DNA of 10,511 nucleotides from the NCBI GenBank assembly GCA_035541995.1, contig DATKMG010000149.1, positions 1 through 10,511 on the forward strand. The letters run 5' to 3'. Source of the stretch: DATKMG01 sp035541995 (lineage in GTDB: Bacteria > Acidobacteriota > Terriglobia > Versatilivoradales > Versatilivoraceae). The notes beneath the pieces were generated by a model that saw only the letters and a list, made by a program, of their open reading frames with translations, was not told where the DNA came from and ran no database searches. The translations under genes were made by a program, and so were the position numbers. Positions 1 to 6,670 of this stretch are shown piece by piece (position 1 is the stretch's first letter; each line of letters starts with the position of its first letter).

Positions 1-191
1 ATTGGGGACGCCGTCATTTGGGTGGAGAGTGGGGATCTCTTTCCTGGTTATGTTAGGAAGCGGAGCCTTAGTTATGGCTTTTGCCTGACAAAGAACGGAC
101 TGCAATTCATTGGACCACTGAATGTCCTCCTCAATGCGATCCCCTTGCTTGGTCTTATTGTTCATACTGCTTTGACTCAATCCTTTTGGTT

Positions 192-198
192 AGGGAGG
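192..198 (+). promoter_or_regulatory. Ribosome binding site fixing the fucosidase start
   Basis: AGGGAGG lies 9 bases upstream of the ATG at 208. It is a strong Shine-Dalgarno match. It favours that ATG over the far-upstream in-frame ATG at 22, whose extra 62 residues do not look like a signal peptide or any family sequence. Confidence 0.75.
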
Positions 199-207
199 TT
201 GAATTCT

Positions 208-1779
208 ATGTCTTGTTCAAAATTGAAGTTCGCTATCGTCAAAGTCTCCTTGACCTGCGTTGCAGCCGGGCGTAAATGGCTCTATTTCATCCTGATAGTT
301 GGCCTTTGGAGTTTGAGTGATCGGGCATGGGCAGCAGAGCAAAAAGTGGCCGAGATGCTTAAGACTGTGGATGGGTTAGTTGCCAAGGGACCCTTTCAAG
401 CGGATTGGCGGTCCCTTGGGAACTACCAGGTTCCCCAGTGGTATCTCGACGCCAAATTTGGAATTTTCATCCATTGGGGGGTGTACTCCGTGCCAGCCTT
501 CGGCAATGAATGGTATCCACGCGATATGTACAAAAAGGATACTGAGGAATTCAAACATCACGTAGCCACTTATGGACCTCAATCGCAATTCGGTTATAAG
601 GATTTCATCCCGAGACTCAGCGCTGAGAAATTTGATCCCACTCACTGGGCCCAGTTGTTCCGAAAGTCTGGGGCCAGATATGTCGTTCCTGTGGCTGAAC
701 ATCATGATGGATTTCCGATGTATGACTGTAATTTCACGGATTGGTGCGCCGCTAAGATGGGACCGAAGCGTGACATCGTGGGTGAGTTGGCCAAGGCTGT
801 GCGTGCCGAAGGTCTCCATTTGGGGACATCCTCGCATCGGGCCGAACACTGGTGGTTTTATGATCAAGGCACGACATTTGACTCCGATGTTCTCGATCCG
901 CGCTATGCCGGTCTATACGGCCCAGCCCAACCTGAGAAAGGGGCTGCTCCAAGCCCGGATTTTCTAGACGACTGGCTGGCCAGGACATCCGAGATCGTCC
1001 AAAAATACCAGCCCGAATTGGTTTGGTTTGACTGGTGGATTGAACAGGCTGTGTTCCAGCCTTACCTGCAACGCTTTGCTGCCTTTTATTACAACTGGGG
1101 AGCCCAGAACGGAAAGGGGGTAGCGATTAATTACAAGCTCAAGTCCTTTCCGGAAAACTCCGCGGTTTGGGACATTGAACGGGGTCAATTGGCTGCCATC
1201 CGCCCCTTTTTTTGGCAAACTGACACTTCGATCTCCAAGAACTCCTGGGGTTATGTGCAGCCTCAGGACTACAAGACAGCCGGCTCCATCGTGGGCGACC
1301 TGGTGGACATTGTGAGCAAGAACGGCTGTCTGCTCTTAAACATCGGCCCCCGGCCGGATGGCACAATTCCCGCAGCGGAGGAAGAGATTCTGCTGGAAAT
1401 CGGTCGTTGGCTAGAGGTAAACGGTGAAGCCATCTACGGGACCCGCCCCTGGAAAGTGTTCGGGGAGGGGCCGACAAAAGTAGTGGAGGGTTCGTTCAAT
1501 GATACGAAACGCCAAGCCTTTAGCAGCGCCGACTTTCGATTCACCAGCAAAGCTGGCACGCTTTATGCAATTGCTTTAGCCTGGCCCGAAAGTGGGAAAT
1601 TGCTCATTAAGTCACTAGCTTCGGGTACACCCTACAGAGTCGCAAAGATTCAAAATGTGCAACTCCTGGGATCTGCATCGAGGCTGAATTGGGATCTGGT
1701 TGCACAAGGCCTGGCGGTTGAACTCCCGACCGACAAACCCTGCGACCATGCGTACGTACTCAAAATCAGTCTCCCCTGA
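208..1779 (+). CDS. Exported GH29 alpha-L-fucosidase
   Basis: Glycoside hydrolase family 29 enzyme, expected to release terminal alpha-L-fucose from glycans by a retaining mechanism, probably in the periplasm. The chosen start gives 523 residues. A long positive n-region is followed by a hydrophobic stretch (LYFILIVGLW) and a likely cleavage after AWA near residue 42-45. Family motifs seen: WYLDAKFGIFIHWGVYS with His89; EHHDGF with His165/His166; MGPKRDIVGEL; LVWFDWWIE with Asp275 as the expected nucleophile; and SKNGCLLLNIGPRPDGT. The acid/base position varies in GH29; Glu324 in WDIERGQ is only a candidate. The C-terminal ~100 residues look like the usual small beta domain (for example LYAIALAWPESGKLL). 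A sugar symporter and a sugar isomerase gene follow on the same strand. The family is secure; strict fucose specificity is inferred. Confidence 0.93.
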   Translation: MSCSKLKFAIVKVSLTCVAAGRKWLYFILIVGLWSLSDRAWAAEQKVAEMLKTVDGLVAKGPFQADWRSLGNYQVPQWYLDAKFGIFIHWGVYSVPAFGNEWYPRDMYKKDTEEFKHHVATYGPQSQFGYKDFIPRLSAEKFDPTHWAQLFRKSGARYVVPVAEHHDGFPMYDCNFTDWCAAKMGPKRDIVGELAKAVRAEGLHLGTSSHRAEHWWFYDQGTTFDSDVLDPRYAGLYGPAQPEKGAAPSPDFLDDWLARTSEIVQKYQPELVWFDWWIEQAVFQPYLQRFAAFYYNWGAQNGKGVAINYKLKSFPENSAVWDIERGQLAAIRPFFWQTDTSISKNSWGYVQPQDYKTAGSIVGDLVDIVSKNGCLLLNIGPRPDGTIPAAEEEILLEIGRWLEVNGEAIYGTRPWKVFGEGPTKVVEGSFNDTKRQAFSSADFRFTSKAGTLYAIALAWPESGKLLIKSLASGTPYRVAKIQNVQLLGSASRLNWDLVAQGLAVELPTDKPCDHAYVLKISLP

Positions 1780-1844
1780 TGAGCCTGAAAGGAAGACTCG
1801 TATTCGCCTTATTGGCCGCACGGGCTGCGGGCTATTACTCTTGC

Positions 1845-1858
1845 ATCCCGGCCGGGAT
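1845..1858. repeat. 14-bp perfect palindrome between fucosidase and symporter genes
   Basis: ATCCCGGCCGGGAT is a perfect dyad in the 181-base gap between the fucosidase stop and the symporter start. It could be an operator half-site pair, an RNA processing structure, or chance. No T-run follows, so a simple intrinsic terminator is unlikely. Confidence 0.4.
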
Positions 1859-1893
1859 CGGGTTCGGCACGGCTCTGGATCTAGCTGCTCATT

Positions 1894-1923
1894 TGGTAGA
1901 CCGGGTCATATCCGCTGCTACCA
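1894..1923 (+). repeat. Leader inverted repeat upstream of the symporter gene
   Basis: TGGTAG (1894-1899) and CTACCA (1918-1923) can pair as a 6-bp stem, with a nested CGG/CCG stem inside the loop. The element ends 37 bases before the symporter ATG, so it would sit in the leader or intercistronic mRNA. It has no poly-U tail. A regulatory role is not shown. Confidence 0.3.
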
Positions 1924-1960
1924 GGATTCGTGAAATCGAAGTGAAGGTGCGATTCTCTAT

Positions 1961-3730
1961 ATGTCCAAGGTCTTAGACCTTCTTCTTTCTTCGGCGGTTC
2001 CCGGCGTCCCTTCTCGATTGCTCACCCTGTCGTTCGTCGATTTGTTAATCATTGTTTTCTACTTTGCCATCGTACTGGCCATCGGGTTTTACCTGAAGCG
2101 ATTTACCCGCACTGGCGAGGATTTCTTCATGGCAGGACGGAAAATGACAGCCTGGGTCGCCGGCCTGAGTTTTATCTCCGCCAATCTCAGTTCGCTGGAA
2201 ACGATGGGCTGGTCCGCTATGGCCTATCAGTATGGAATGCTGGGTGCCCATGCTTACTTGATCGGTGCGATCCCGGCCATCTTGTTTTTGGCCGTTGTCA
2301 TGATGCCTTTCTATTACATTTGCAAAACTCACTCCGTCCCGGGATATCTGAAATTGCGCTATGGAGAGGCCAGCCGCTCCTTGGCTGGTATTTCATTTAC
2401 CCTCATGACCGTGCTGGTCTGCGGAGTTAACATGTTTGCCATGGCCAAGGTGATGCAGATCATTCTGGGATGGAACATCCATTTCAGCATTTGGGTATCT
2501 TCCATTACCGTCGCTTTATATGTGGCGTCAGGGGGACTGCTGTCGGCAGTATTTAATGAGGTGCTTCAGTTCTTCCTCATTTGGCTCGGCCTGTTGTTGA
2601 TCCCAATCCTGGGCCTGGTCGAGGCGGGAGGGTGGGGCCCCATGATTGCCGCCATCAATGTGCAACATCCGGGTCAGAATTTCACGAGCCTGTGGGCAAA
2701 CCTGGGGTCAGCCGCCAACAACCCCATGGGAATGCACTGGACAGGTATGGTTTTTGGTTTGGGATTAGCTGTATCGTTTGGCTATTGGTGCACAGACTTT
2801 TTGCAGGTGCAACGGGTCATGGCCGCCAAGAATCTGCGCGCCGCTCAGAATGGCACCATCATTGGCGCTGTTTTCAAGATGCTGGTCCCGATTATCGTCA
2901 CGATGCCCGGCTTGCTGGGCCTGGCGGTCCTATCGCAGAGATCCGGAATCACGCTGGTCCCGGAGAGTCAAGTCGCGATCACGGGAGGACACAGTTACAA
3001 TGAAGTGCTTCCCTTGATGATGGCCCGCTATTTGGGGCCCGGCCTGCTTGGTCTGGGAGTCACGTCCATGATCGCCGGCTTCATGTCAGGGATGGCAGGC
3101 AACGTGAGCGCCTTTGCGACCGTGTGGACCTATGACGTATACAAGCCGCTGCTCTACAAGTCAGCCAGCGATGGCCACTATGTAAAGATGGGACGCTCGT
3201 GTTCCATCATTGGAGTGTTCATCGCCATCGGGACCGCCTATGCGGCCATGCTTTTCAGCAACATCCTCGTTTACCTGCAAGTGCTGGTGATGTTTTTCAT
3301 CGTACCGCTTTTTGGGGCGGTGATTCTCGGGATGCTTTGGAAACGAGCTACTCCCGCGGGCGGATTTTGGGGATTCCTGGCGGGGATTCTGGCTTCCTTT
3401 TCCATCTTCCTCTACATTCACATATTCCCGGACCGGTTTGATGCCGCCCGCTTGAACCCTGATCACGTGCAGTACATTGCGCTTTCGCCCTTGGCGAAAG
3501 ACATGGCGGTCAACATGTATGGTGGCCTGTGGTCATTGTTGATTTGCATGGGGGTGGTCATCGTGGTCAGCCTGTTGACCGGGCCTAAACCGGATTGTGA
3601 ACTCGTGAACCTGGTGTATGGATTGACACCTCTCCCGGACGAGAGTCATTGCCCTTGGTATCAGAAACCGGTGTTTTGGGCCGCTATAGTGGGGGTGGCC
3701 CTGCTGGCAGTCAACATCATCTTCTGGTAA
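1961..3730 (+). CDS. SSS-family sodium/solute symporter (SLC5-type, probable sugar importer)
   Basis: Inner-membrane symporter of the LeuT-fold SSS family, 589 residues with many hydrophobic helices; the first spans about residues 25-45. Family landmarks seen: EDFFMAGRKM (53-62), the conserved loop after the first helix; GLSFISANLSSLE (68-80), resembling the SGLT substrate/Na helix; GGLLSAVFNEVLQFFLIW (191-208), the SSS signature region; and SMIAGFMSGMAGNVSAF followed by TYDVYK, the helix carrying the Na2 site. At that site the usual Ser-Ser/Thr pair is Ser376-Gly377, which is unusual. No strong Shine-Dalgarno stands out, but this ATG leaves a sensible short N-terminal tail. Position between a fucosidase and a sugar isomerase suggests import of fucose or a related sugar. 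The substrate is inferred, and the sequence alone does not exclude another solute. Confidence 0.93.
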   Translation: MSKVLDLLLSSAVPGVPSRLLTLSFVDLLIIVFYFAIVLAIGFYLKRFTRTGEDFFMAGRKMTAWVAGLSFISANLSSLETMGWSAMAYQYGMLGAHAYLIGAIPAILFLAVVMMPFYYICKTHSVPGYLKLRYGEASRSLAGISFTLMTVLVCGVNMFAMAKVMQIILGWNIHFSIWVSSITVALYVASGGLLSAVFNEVLQFFLIWLGLLLIPILGLVEAGGWGPMIAAINVQHPGQNFTSLWANLGSAANNPMGMHWTGMVFGLGLAVSFGYWCTDFLQVQRVMAAKNLRAAQNGTIIGAVFKMLVPIIVTMPGLLGLAVLSQRSGITLVPESQVAITGGHSYNEVLPLMMARYLGPGLLGLGVTSMIAGFMSGMAGNVSAFATVWTYDVYKPLLYKSASDGHYVKMGRSCSIIGVFIAIGTAYAAMLFSNILVYLQVLVMFFIVPLFGAVILGMLWKRATPAGGFWGFLAGILASFSIFLYIHIFPDRFDAARLNPDHVQYIALSPLAKDMAVNMYGGLWSLLICMGVVIVVSLLTGPKPDCELVNLVYGLTPLPDESHCPWYQKPVFWAAIVGVALLAVNIIFW

Positions 3731-3750
3731 ACCCATCCGGAGTCAAATCT

Positions 3751-3756
3751 AGAGGA
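3751..3756 (+). promoter_or_regulatory. Ribosome binding site fixing the isomerase start
   Basis: AGAGGA lies 9 bases before the ATG at 3766. It selects that codon over the longer in-frame start at 3649, which lies inside the symporter gene and would add 39 residues unlike the family. Confidence 0.7.
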
Positions 3757-3765
3757 CTATCGCCA

Positions 3766-5226
3766 ATGAGTCAGCGTGAAGTAGGTCAAGGAGCACCGAG
3801 TGGCTTGGCTGCACGTACACCTGCTGCCAATTGCCGGGTAGGCGTTTTTGGGATTGGGCTGGCTGCATACTGGCCTCAGTTCTCTGGCCTCAAGGAACGA
3901 CTGGAAGGCTACCAAAAAGCAGTCGAGCAACGATTGTCCGGCTTTGGCGCGACGGTAATTTCAGCAGGCCTAATTGACGATGCCCGCGGGGCTCGCCGGG
4001 CAGGACTCCTGTTTGCTGGACAAGACCTCGATCTCCTTTTCTGCTATGTGGGCACCTACGCCACCTCAAGTCAGGTCTTGCCCATCGTCGAGCAAGCCAA
4101 GCTGCGCGTGCTGGTTCTGAATCTACAACCCACCGATGCCCTTGACTACGAGAACACCGACACTGCAGAATGGCTGGCCAATTGTTCAGCTTGTTGTGTC
4201 CCCGAAATTTCAAACGCCTTTGCCCGCGCCCAGATCCCATTTCAGGTGGTCTCGGGGATGCTGTTCGACGATAGACCCTGGGCCGAAATCCGGGAATGGT
4301 GCCGGGCAGCCACGGCCGTGCGCGCTCTGCGGCAGTCCCGAATCGGTTTCCTCGGACACACGTATCCAGGCATGCTGGACATGTATTCGGATTTCACAAT
4401 GGTTCACGCTCAGCTCAGCGTCCACGTTGAGGTCCTGGAGATGTGTGACCTGGCTAAGCGGGTCCCTCCCACCGAAGACTCACTTGTAGAAGTGAAGCTG
4501 GAGGAAACGCGTCAGATCTTCGAGGCCGCTGAGAGTGTTCAGGAGTCCGACCTGAGATGGGCGGCTCGAGTCGCGGTTGGACTCGACCGCCTGATCGAGG
4601 ATTTTCAACTGGGAGGGTTGACGTACTACTACCGGGGCCTGGACGGAAACGAGTACGAGCGACTTGGAGCGGGCCTCATTCTGGGTAATACTCTGCTAAC
4701 CGCTCGTGGCATCCCGGCGAGCGGCGAAGGCGATCTCAAAACCTGTGTGGCCATGCTCCTGATGGATCGGTTGGGCGCCGGTGGATCGTACACAGAGTTT
4801 TACGCTATGGATTTCCGGGAGAACTTCCTCCTCATGGGGCATGACGGACCGGGCCATATCGCTATTAGCGACCACAAGCCAATCCTTCGTGGTCTGGGGC
4901 TTTACCATGGCAAGCGCGGATTCGGGGTCTCGGTGGAGTTTAAGGTCAAAACCGGTCCCATCACCATCTTGGGCCTGAGCCAAACTGCTAGTGGGGAATT
5001 CAAGCTGATCGCGGCCGAGGGTGAGTCAATTCCGGGGCCGACCCTGCGCATTGGCAACACTAACTCCCGCCTACGTTTTGGGCTACCCCCGGCCGACTTC
5101 GTCAATCGGTGGTGTATTGAAGGACCCACGCATCATTGTGCTCTAGGGGTCGGGCACCTGCTTCCCTGCTTGCGAAAGGTGGCTTCCTTGTTGGATGTCC
5201 CACTTGCCGAGGTTGGAACCTGCTGA
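3766..5226 (+). CDS. Sugar isomerase of the L-arabinose/L-fucose isomerase superfamily
   Basis: Cytoplasmic metal-dependent ketol isomerase, 486 residues, closer in length and motifs to L-arabinose isomerase (about 500) than to classical FucI (about 590). The N-terminal domain opens with RVGVFGIGLAAYWPQF, typical of AraA-like members. Putative metal/catalytic ligands match E. coli AraA in order and similar spacing: Glu321 in GEGDLK, Glu344 in SYTEFYAMDF, His359 in LLMGHDG, and His456/His457 in EGPTHHC. All ligands are present, so an active enzyme is expected. It starts 35 bases after the symporter stop with no visible terminator, so co-transcription is likely. The adjacent fucosidase makes L-fucose to L-fuculose the most attractive reaction, but arabinose, rhamnose or another aldose is possible. 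Superfamily is secure; substrate is not. Confidence 0.87.
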   Translation: MSQREVGQGAPSGLAARTPAANCRVGVFGIGLAAYWPQFSGLKERLEGYQKAVEQRLSGFGATVISAGLIDDARGARRAGLLFAGQDLDLLFCYVGTYATSSQVLPIVEQAKLRVLVLNLQPTDALDYENTDTAEWLANCSACCVPEISNAFARAQIPFQVVSGMLFDDRPWAEIREWCRAATAVRALRQSRIGFLGHTYPGMLDMYSDFTMVHAQLSVHVEVLEMCDLAKRVPPTEDSLVEVKLEETRQIFEAAESVQESDLRWAARVAVGLDRLIEDFQLGGLTYYYRGLDGNEYERLGAGLILGNTLLTARGIPASGEGDLKTCVAMLLMDRLGAGGSYTEFYAMDFRENFLLMGHDGPGHIAISDHKPILRGLGLYHGKRGFGVSVEFKVKTGPITILGLSQTASGEFKLIAAEGESIPGPTLRIGNTNSRLRFGLPPADFVNRWCIEGPTHHCALGVGHLLPCLRKVASLLDVPLAEVGTC

Positions 5227-5485
5227 TAACGAAATCGAGCCTGATAGGACCGTTGAGCACCATCCGAGATTGGGATAACCTGAATGAATTTACAGTCCGG
5301 TAGAAATAGTTCGCTGATTACGTTTGGCTTGGTTGTCATAGCCGAAGGTGATTGGGTCAGAAATACTGCAGCGGAGTAAAGAAACAGAGTGTTTCGGTCG
5401 AGTTAGGCACAAAAGCCCTTTGAGGTCTGTTCAAGGTCGACGTGCTGCTCTAAATTCACTCTTCTTTTGGAAGCGGAGCAAACTC
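5227..5485 (+). other. Gap between isomerase and pdxB, no recognised gene
   Basis: 259 bases. I see no convincing intrinsic terminator after the isomerase and no promoter with well-placed -35 and -10 boxes. TTGTCA at 5333-5338 resembles a -35 box, but the nearest AATACT lies 23 bases further, which is too far. The in-frame ATG at 5348 would extend PdxB by 46 residues that do not match the family, so I treat this as non-coding. pdxB may have its own promoter here. Confidence 0.45.
5474..5478 (+). promoter_or_regulatory. Ribosome binding site for the GTG start of pdxB
   Basis: CGGAG lies 7 bases upstream of the GTG at 5486. With that start the catalytic residues fall at the same numbers as in E. 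coli PdxB, which supports the GTG over the upstream ATG at 5348. Confidence 0.65.
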
Positions 5486-6643
5486 GTGCGGATTATTGTA
5501 GATGAAAATATTCACTCTGCCCAAGAAGTCTTCGGCCGACTCGCGGAATTGATTGTGCTGCCAGGGCGGTCAATCACGGCCAAAGTGGTCAAGAAAGCCG
5601 ACGCGTTAGTCATCCGCTCCGTGACAAAGGTAAACGAGGAATTGCTGGCCGGTTCCCCCGTGAAATTCGTGGGAACCGCAACTATTGGCTTCGATCACAT
5701 TGACCTCGATTACCTGCAGTCCCAAGGGATTCGATTCGCTTCAGCAGCCGGGTCTAATGCTAATGCAGTTGCAGAGTATGTTGTGGCGGCCTTATTAGAA
5801 TCAGCCGAGGTTAGAGGGAAGACTCTGGAAGGGTCATCCATCGCCATCGTGGGAGTTGGCCATGTCGGCTCACAAGTATTGAGAAAGGTCGAGGCCCTGG
5901 GGATGCAGATCTTCCTGAATGACCCTCCGAAATATCGAGAAACCGGCGACCCGAGGTTCTTGCCGCTTCGTGATGCTTTGGCTAAAGCCGATTTCGTCTC
6001 CTTGCATGTCCCGCTTCAACGGGAAGGGACAGATGCCACTTATCATATGGTAAATTCGAAATTCTTTTCTGCCTTGAAACCTGGGGCTGTTCTTCTTAAC
6101 ACTTCGCGAGGAGACGTTGTCGAGGAAGAGGCATTAAGACGAGCGCTGGATGCGGGAAAAATCTCCCATGGGGTTCTGGATGTCTGGCGGGGAGAACCCC
6201 GTATTAATGAGGACCTCGTCAAAGAAACGTTCCTCGCGACACCCCATATCGCGGGTTATTCAGCCGAGGGGAAGATCACAGCCACAGCCATGATCTATGA
6301 TGCGTTCTGTCAGTGGCTCAATCGATCAGTACCGGTACCCTGGAACGATAAGCTTCCGCTACCAAGGGTCTCCCAGATTGACCTGACGGAATTACAAGGT
6401 GACGACGAGACCCTACTGCGGCATATAGTCCGGCAGGTTTATGACATCCGGAAAGACGATCGGGCGTTGCGGGAAACCATGAAGTCCAGTGAAAATCGCG
6501 GGGCGGAATTTGACCTTCTCAGAGACAATTACTCGCTACGAAGAGAGTTCAGTGCAACCCGCATCAATGTGGCTAACGAGCGCTCTTCGCTTGTCAGGAA
6601 AGCCTCGGGGTTGGGCTTTCCTGTAATGGAACACACCCTTTGA
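5486..6643 (+). CDS. pdxB: Erythronate-4-phosphate dehydrogenase
   Basis: NAD-dependent oxidation of 4-phospho-D-erythronate, the second step of DXP-dependent pyridoxal phosphate synthesis, in the cytoplasm. From the GTG start the protein is 385 residues (E. coli about 378). It begins RIIVDENI, as the family does. The Rossmann motif IVGVGHVGS has glycines at 123, 125 and 128, and Asp146 in NDPP is the expected NAD-binding acid. The catalytic set is Arg208 (NTSRGDVV), Glu237 (DVWRGEP) and His254 (TPHIAGYSAEGK), at the numbers I recall for the E. coli enzyme. The C-terminal PdxB dimerisation domain is clear from VYDIRKDDRALR and LRDNYSLRREFSATRI, separating it from SerA and generic 2-hydroxyacid dehydrogenases. 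It follows the sugar genes on the same strand after a long gap, and no other PLP gene is present. Confidence 0.94.
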   Translation: MRIIVDENIHSAQEVFGRLAELIVLPGRSITAKVVKKADALVIRSVTKVNEELLAGSPVKFVGTATIGFDHIDLDYLQSQGIRFASAAGSNANAVAEYVVAALLESAEVRGKTLEGSSIAIVGVGHVGSQVLRKVEALGMQIFLNDPPKYRETGDPRFLPLRDALAKADFVSLHVPLQREGTDATYHMVNSKFFSALKPGAVLLNTSRGDVVEEEALRRALDAGKISHGVLDVWRGEPRINEDLVKETFLATPHIAGYSAEGKITATAMIYDAFCQWLNRSVPVPWNDKLPLPRVSQIDLTELQGDDETLLRHIVRQVYDIRKDDRALRETMKSSENRGAEFDLLRDNYSLRREFSATRINVANERSSLVRKASGLGFPVMEHTL

Positions 6644-6648
6644 AGCAA

Positions 6649-6670
6649 CAGATGAAGGTAGCTTTATCTG
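6649..6670. terminator. Possible bidirectional terminator hairpin between convergent genes
   Basis: A 9-bp stem (one G-T pair) closes a GTAG tetraloop; the arms start CAGAT and end ATCTG. It occupies the 27-base gap between the pdxB stop and the S46 peptidase stop on the other strand. Placement suits a shared terminator, but neither side has a proper T-run, so efficiency is doubtful. Confidence 0.45.

Noticed and set aside
376..867. 163-codon open frame on the minus strand inside the fucosidase gene
   Set aside because: It lies wholly antisense to a strongly supported GH29 gene and its translation shows no domain or signal; a shadow frame.
1779..1976. 65-codon open frame filling the fucosidase-symporter gap, overlapping both neighbours
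   Set aside because: No good ribosome binding site, no recognisable family, and it overlaps the symporter start; the gap reads as non-coding with dyads.
2581..3003. 140-codon open frame in another frame of the symporter gene
   Set aside because: Fully inside a secure SSS gene, with composition expected of an out-of-frame reading.
5348..5485. 46-residue N-terminal extension of PdxB from an upstream ATG
   Set aside because: The extension has no family similarity. The GTG at 5486 has a ribosome binding site and puts the catalytic residues at the E. coli positions.
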